Assembly (NCBI GenBank): GCA_036345935.2 | Contig: JADWOT020000004.1 | Location: 8,080,734 to 8,144,733, forward strand | Direction of reading: 5' to 3' | Length of the DNA stretch: 64,000 nucleotides | From: Taenia hydatigena | Lineage: Eukaryota; Platyhelminthes; Cestoda; Cyclophyllidea; Taeniidae | In this document: piece after piece, positions 61,142-64,000 of the stretch | How the letters are laid out: the number at the start of each line of letters is the position of its first letter | Numbering within the stretch: the stretch's first letter is position 1 | Made by a program: the position numbers and the translations under genes | Notes under the pieces: generated by a model | What the model was told of the DNA's origin: nothing | Seen by the model: the letters and a program-made list of their open reading frames with translations, nothing else | Database searches by the model: none

Positions 61142-62186
61142 CTACATCACTGGTTGGAACCTGAGTCCTTGGTTGTGTTGACCTTTCCTTAATACAGTGC
61201 ATGTGCAAGATATAAGTAGCCACTTGGTCATGGGTTCGACTTCGACATGACTTGGTGTCCGATTCTGAGCCGGGCACAAAGGACTGGGTCTAGGGGAAAT
61301 TAGGTTGTTTTTGCGAAGGGCTGTAACGGAACTTTGTGCAATGGAATTGAGTAGCTTTAAATTCTTAGTCACATTTTTAATTGGGTTAGTTTGAACGGGG
61401 CGCTGACAGGGCGATTGGAAACGCGCTGTAGGCAATGCAGTTGTAAAACTGTAACTTATATCATTGAATGTCAAACCATGCGCGATATGTTGGTAAACAC
61501 GAAGTGATTGAACAGGTGTGTACAGATGTGGTGCTTTCATTTCTCTATCGCAGGTTGTTTGAGGCTGCAACGGGATGTCTTTGCCTTGTATTGGTCCAAA
61601 GGTTAAGAAGTTGTATGGTGTAATTTGCATCCAGCTAGATGCCCAGTCAAATTTCGCATTGGAATTTCTGCTTACTGGGTGAAACAAATGTTCAAGCGTT
61701 TCCTTAAGAGCATTAAGGAATAAGTGAATAGAAAAGCAAGAGTCCGCGTGGTGGTTAACACATTTCCCCCTTATCCCATACGGAATGAGCTTGCAGCAAG
61801 GGAGATGGAAAGACTGACGATGCAGTAGCCTTACCGAGGAGAGCACGGCGTATGGCGCTGGACAAGGCGAAGTGAACCGTGTTATGCGTTGGTGGTTCAT
61901 TGAATGACGGATTTTGGTGGTGAGGCCACTCAAATGCGCCATCGTCGTATCTCTTCGGAGTGGTATTTTGAATGCACGTGTATGTATTTAACCCGAGTAT
62001 GATGTCCTCTTTTGTCTTCAGGGGAAGGCAAATGCTGCGAAAACTGCAGTACCTATAGATGTAGCTGTAGCCCATTTGCTTCAGGATGTGTAGAACTGCT
62101 CTTGCTTTGTTGGGTGGCAGATAATTGTTGGCTGCACAGGTGATGGGTGCATTTTGAAGTAGATTGCCTACTGTTGGAGGTGTCAT
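61142..62186 (-). CDS. Two-exon gene, 294 residues, unknown family
   Basis: Exon 1 is 62186-61835: ATG start, reading LPPNKARAVLHILKQMGYSY and DDGAFEWPHHQNPSFNEPP, up to a CTCG/GTAAGG donor. The intron is 61834-61675 (160 bp, ending TTGTTTCACCCAG). Exon 2 is 61674-61142: 177 codons to TAG, beginning SRNSNAKFDWASSWMQITPY and ending QGLRFQPVM. Exon 1 ends in phase 1 and exon 2 starts with the two missing bases, so the join is exact. A fragment covering the acceptor and start of exon 2 occurs at 34922-35095, with the exon part better conserved than the intron part. No signal peptide, and no domain I recognise. This is the best single-copy gene model in the window. Confidence 0.48.
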
Positions 62187-62505
62187 GAGTCCTTAGGAGG
62201 AGTGGCATGCTGTGACTTAGCCTTAAGAATGGCTTTAGAAGGTGCAGAGTGTGTAACTAGTGGGTAATTGGGTCGGTGGGTGTGAAGCAGAAAGGGGGAT
62301 GTTTGTGTGGGAAAGAAGATAAGATGCCTCCAACCGCTCTGCACATGGGCATGTATGCTAAGTAGGCGAGAAGGGAGGCAAGACTCTACGCTGCTTGATT
62401 AATCTCATATCACCATCTCCCCTGCAATGCGTTCCAAATGGTAGTTGTGTTGTCATTCCATCACGCGGCTCCCTTGGGCAGACGTGGTAGCTATTGCCAC
62501 CACAG

Positions 62506-62847
62506 GGCAACTATGCGGAGTTGAATGAAACGCTGATGGAACATACAGACGGGATGGAGATTATTGTGGGAGATTGGTTTGTCGAACGCCTTTCAATAAC
62601 ATCTGCTGGTGTGTCTGCAGTCGTTTGTATCTTACACCTTTGCCAAGTTATGCTGGACTGTTGGCCTGCATGTTCTGATGTAGGCATGTGGTGGAAATAT
62701 CAAATCAGAAATAACATGAAATGTTCTTTATGTCAGACTTGTCACGATGGAAATGAAATGAAGGTATTCGCTATGAGATCATTAATTGTTTTTCAGTGTC
62801 CAAAATTTGTTTTGGCAAGGATAACGATAGTTTCGCTTCAAAATTAG
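62506..62847 (+). CDS. Candidate terminal exons with a Cys-rich motif
   Basis: After a GCCACCACAG acceptor, 86 codons run to 62763 (GNYAELNETLMEHTDGMEI, VGDWFVERLSITSAG), ending with NMKCSLCQTCHDGNEMK. A GTATTC...TTTTTCAG segment of 33 bases (62764-62796) may be a tiny in-frame intron. The frame then continues CPKFVLARITIVSLQN to TAG. C-x2-C-x2-C-H resembles the YYCMECYGDC of 34189-34554 only loosely. It is divergent from the 61142-62186 gene, 320 bp away. Confidence 0.27.
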   Translation, partial: GNYAELNETLMEHTDGMEIIVGDWFVERLSITSAGVSAVVCILHLCQVMLDCWPACSDVGMWWKYQIRNNMKCSLCQTCHDGNEMKVFAMRSLIVFQCPKFVLARITIVSLQN

Positions 62848-62864
62848 CCTCATTATTTGTGTGG

Positions 62865-63250
62865 TAGAGCTTCGCGCAAGTTACTTCTCAAATAAATACG
62901 TGACATTGTATTGTTGCATAATATGGCGACACGTAAATGTAATCTACGGGGCCTAGAGAAAACAAACTCGTTCGAGCTATCTAAGAATGAGGTAATGTTA
63001 CCTCGTAATGCTGCATTGTGGAGAGGTTTTGCCTCACAAGGCGACAACGGCGACGACCATGAGAACGTCGTAAAACCACGCTGATAGGTCTCGATGGCAA
63101 AGGAAAAGTAGTTGACAAAAAGCAAATAGGTCTCAAGAATAGGGATGCTACAACACAGCAATAAGTTGTTCTTTGTTGTGGAACACTAACTGGAAAGCGG
63201 TTGGACAATTTCAATGTGTGCAACAAATGTGATGTAGCGTTGCAAGACTT
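62865..63250 (-). repeat. Dispersed coding-derived repeat, copy 2
   Basis: Reads ASLFLRPICFL, TFPLPSRPISVVLRRSHG and RQNLSTMQHYEVTLPHS to TAG in one minus-strand frame. Compared with copy 1 it keeps more of the frame downstream, but upstream the conserved similarity jumps frame. Likely a decayed element or gene fragment; family unknown. Confidence 0.65.
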
Positions 63251-64000
63251 CATTAAAAGCGAAAGAGGGCATAATACTTAAATAGAATGTATATACATTC
63301 AGCAAGCAGAGTGTAGAGACCGGTGGCGTGGTCCAAAGGCCAGTTCGCCCGTTTGGAGCAACATGGTCACCCAAGTCACCGTAGCCGGAACCGGCAATCA
63401 AACAAACAGCGCATTAACTTTGAGGTATTGCAGAGAAATCAGAATGCAGTAAATAAAAAGCGTAAGAATTAGAAATGCGGAAACAATAGAAGAAATTAGG
63501 CATGCGTGTGCAAAGGGTGAAAATCCTCTTTTCATAGAATACTATACACAAGGATTGGGTGGCTATCATCAGGTTAAGAAGATGAATTGAAGATAAATAT
63601 GAATGACACATAACATTGTAGGGAGAAAGGGGAACAATGAAGTTTATTTGTTTCGCTCGTGGGGGGTTTAATATGTTTGAATGGAGGGAGGAAAGAGGGA
63701 GAAGGAATAAGGTGGGGAGGAAATTAAGCCATATAATTATACATTGCTGCGACACCATCGTTTTCCCACTTTCCTGACTGCACTGCAGTTGCTAACCTTG
63801 TTTGATGTTAAAATGCGCTAATTTCTGCAAGTCGCGAGGTTCCTACGACACATTCAACATTGCTGTACCGCATGGAGATGGGATGGTGCAGACTAGTTCA
63901 GCTAATTTGAAACAAGTGGTCAATAATGAAAAAGAATAACTACTGGAAAAGAACTCATTGAGTTGTTGCTAGAAGATGACGCGACTCAGCTGTAATAAAA
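63251..64000. other. No supported gene
   Basis: A/G-rich on the plus strand; the longest frame is 114 codons (63414-63758 minus) with nothing recognisable. Confidence 0.4.

Noticed and set aside
1..64000. tRNA or rRNA genes
   Set aside because: I looked for the conserved T-loop GTTCGAATC-type box with matching acceptor stems and for conserved rRNA strings, and found none convincing by eye.

Overview
This is eukaryotic nuclear DNA and almost certainly animal. It has no bacterial gene layout. It carries long CTG, GAG, GA and GT microsatellites, candidate exons bounded by GT..AG introns (several only 33-49 bp long), and a 904-base scaffold gap (49107-50010). Very short introns and many small exons would suit a flatworm or another invertebrate, but I recognise no marker gene, so the organism assignment is only a hypothesis. 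By length, most open frames here are what chance would give. I call a gene only where splice sites, reading phase or copy-to-copy comparison add support.

Layout. Bases 1-34153 are a nested set of inverted duplications. A module of about 4-5 kb occurs three times: A (1-5141, forward), B (14642-18922, reversed) and C (22052-25893, forward). A and B flank a 9.5 kb segment S (5142-14641). C is followed by a reversed copy of S (25894-34153). As a result 6253-17585 and 22864-34153 form an 11.3 kb inverted repeat around a 5.3 kb spacer (17586-22863). Over roughly 9.0-15.9 kb the two arms are almost identical; towards the outer ends they diverge by roughly a tenth. Bases 34154-64000 are mostly single copy, with a few dispersed repeat pairs, gene fragments and the gap.

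Genes. The best supported is a three-copy family, one gene per module, each with a 151-bp first exon encoding a hydrophobic N-terminus, a 49-bp intron and a second exon for a charged low-complexity protein (293-310 residues). All length differences between the three copies keep the frame. Each module also holds a decayed paralogue facing this gene in convergent orientation. In single-copy DNA the best model is a two-exon, 294-residue gene at 61142-62186 (minus), of which a fragment lies at 34922-35095. Short C2H2-like zinc-finger exons occur at 34189-34554 and 36576-36809, and a Cys-rich exon at 62506-62847. Weaker spliced models occur in segment S and at 42832-43244. I saw no rRNA or tRNA gene, CRISPR array or recognisable transposase.
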